Source of the DNA: an uncultured Bacillus sp.
GTDB taxonomy: Bacteria; Bacillota; Bacilli; Bacillales; Cytobacillaceae
Direction: 5' to 3'
NCBI GenBank assembly: GCA_937902115.1
Contig: CALGSR010000082.1
Coordinates: forward strand, 1 to 14,004
Length of the DNA: 14,004 nt
Notes under the pieces: generated by a model
Databases searched by the model: none
The model's input: the letters and a program-made list of their open reading frames with translations, nothing else
Told to the model about the DNA's origin: nothing
Translations under genes and position numbers: made by a program
Shown: positions 13,635-14,004 of the stretch, one piece after another
How positions within the stretch are numbered: the first letter of the stretch is position 1
Layout of the letters: each line of letters opens with the position of its first letter

Positions 13635-14004
13635 GTGGATGAATTAACGGCTGAATTAGTAGAAGTGGAAAATAAAGATGAACTGATTGATGAGATTATG
13701 AACCAGTATGGGCAGGAGATTTTGCAGCTTGCATATTCATATGTGAAACAGCAAGAGACTGCCGAGGATTTGACCCAAGAGATATTTGTAAAATGCTATC
13801 ATTCGTTACATACATACAAAGGAAAATCGGCGTTTCGAACATGGTTGTGGAGGATCGCCATCAATCATTGTAAGGATTTTTTGAAAAGCTGGTATTACAA
13901 AAATGTGATGGCAATAGAAAATGGAACTGAATATATAGGGGCAGCAAAGGAAAATGTGGAGCAAATTGTTATTCAAAATGAAGAGGACGAAGTGTTGGCT
14001 TCTG
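13635..14004 (+). CDS. ECF-family RNA polymerase sigma factor (partial, 3' end outside window)
   Basis: A GTG at 13635 with TAGGAGG seven bases upstream opens a frame that runs off the window; 123 residues are visible. Sigma region 2 is clear: YGQEILQLAYSYVKQQ, EDLTQEIFVKCYHSLHTYKG (region 2.2) and FRTWLWRIAINHCKDFL (region 2.4, promoter -10 recognition). Region 4 would begin near the end of the window. The ~23-residue acidic N-terminal tail is longer than usual. ECF sigma factors direct RNA polymerase to envelope- or stress-response genes and usually have an anti-sigma gene downstream, which cannot be seen here. The ECF-like promoter above the gene supports autoregulation. I cannot assign it to a named Bacillus sigma. 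Confidence 0.9.
   Translation, partial: MDELTAELVEVENKDELIDEIMNQYGQEILQLAYSYVKQQETAEDLTQEIFVKCYHSLHTYKGKSAFRTWLWRIAINHCKDFLKSWYYKNVMAIENGTEYIGAAKENVEQIVIQNEEDEVLAS

Overview
The window looks like chromosomal DNA from a low-GC Gram-positive bacterium of the Bacillaceae (Bacillus, Neobacillus or a close relative). The evidence is strong AGGAGG-type ribosome binding sites, a Bacillus-type glutamine synthetase (type I), an AsnO-like asparagine synthetase, a PadR/HAAS pair and CtsR-type heat-shock boxes. No rRNA, tRNA, CRISPR array, integrase or insertion-sequence transposase was seen.

Left part (1-4322), nitrogen assimilation, plus strand. It holds the C-terminal end of the glutamate synthase large subunit, a complete glnA and an asnO-type asparagine synthetase, closed by a strong hairpin terminator. 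Together they would make glutamate, glutamine and asparagine. The asnO copy is broken: about 52 nt seem to be missing near codon 515, and the last ~85 residues sit in another frame.

Middle-left (4376-6491) carries two minus-strand EamA/DMT-type membrane transporters. The gaps around them hold degenerate palindromes with a GGGACGGTTCTC-like core. The same palindrome family also lies over the gltB stop codon and upstream of the DNA methylase.

Middle (6631-10412) holds several regulatory genes. A winged-helix protein of unknown role has repeat-rich, iteron-like DNA upstream. A minus-strand three-gene operon (zinc-ribbon/HTH DUF2089 protein, SHOCT-like protein, small beta-domain protein) is built from shared modules. 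Divergent to it lies a PadR repressor with its HAAS membrane partner, preceded by three similar 11-bp boxes.

Right part (10455-14004). A minus-strand coiled-coil protein of unknown function has a perfect 17-bp inverted pair of CtsR-like operators in its promoter. To the right is a type II restriction-modification locus: an intact D12-class adenine methylase overlaps a restriction endonuclease gene broken by an out-of-frame deletion, so the methylase is probably solitary now. The window ends inside an ECF sigma factor gene preceded by a likely self-recognised ECF promoter.

The strongest leads are the CtsR operator pair on an uncharacterised gene, the two ~45-52 nt out-of-frame deletions in one 14-kb window, the modular DUF2089/SHOCT-like operon and the dispersed palindrome family.
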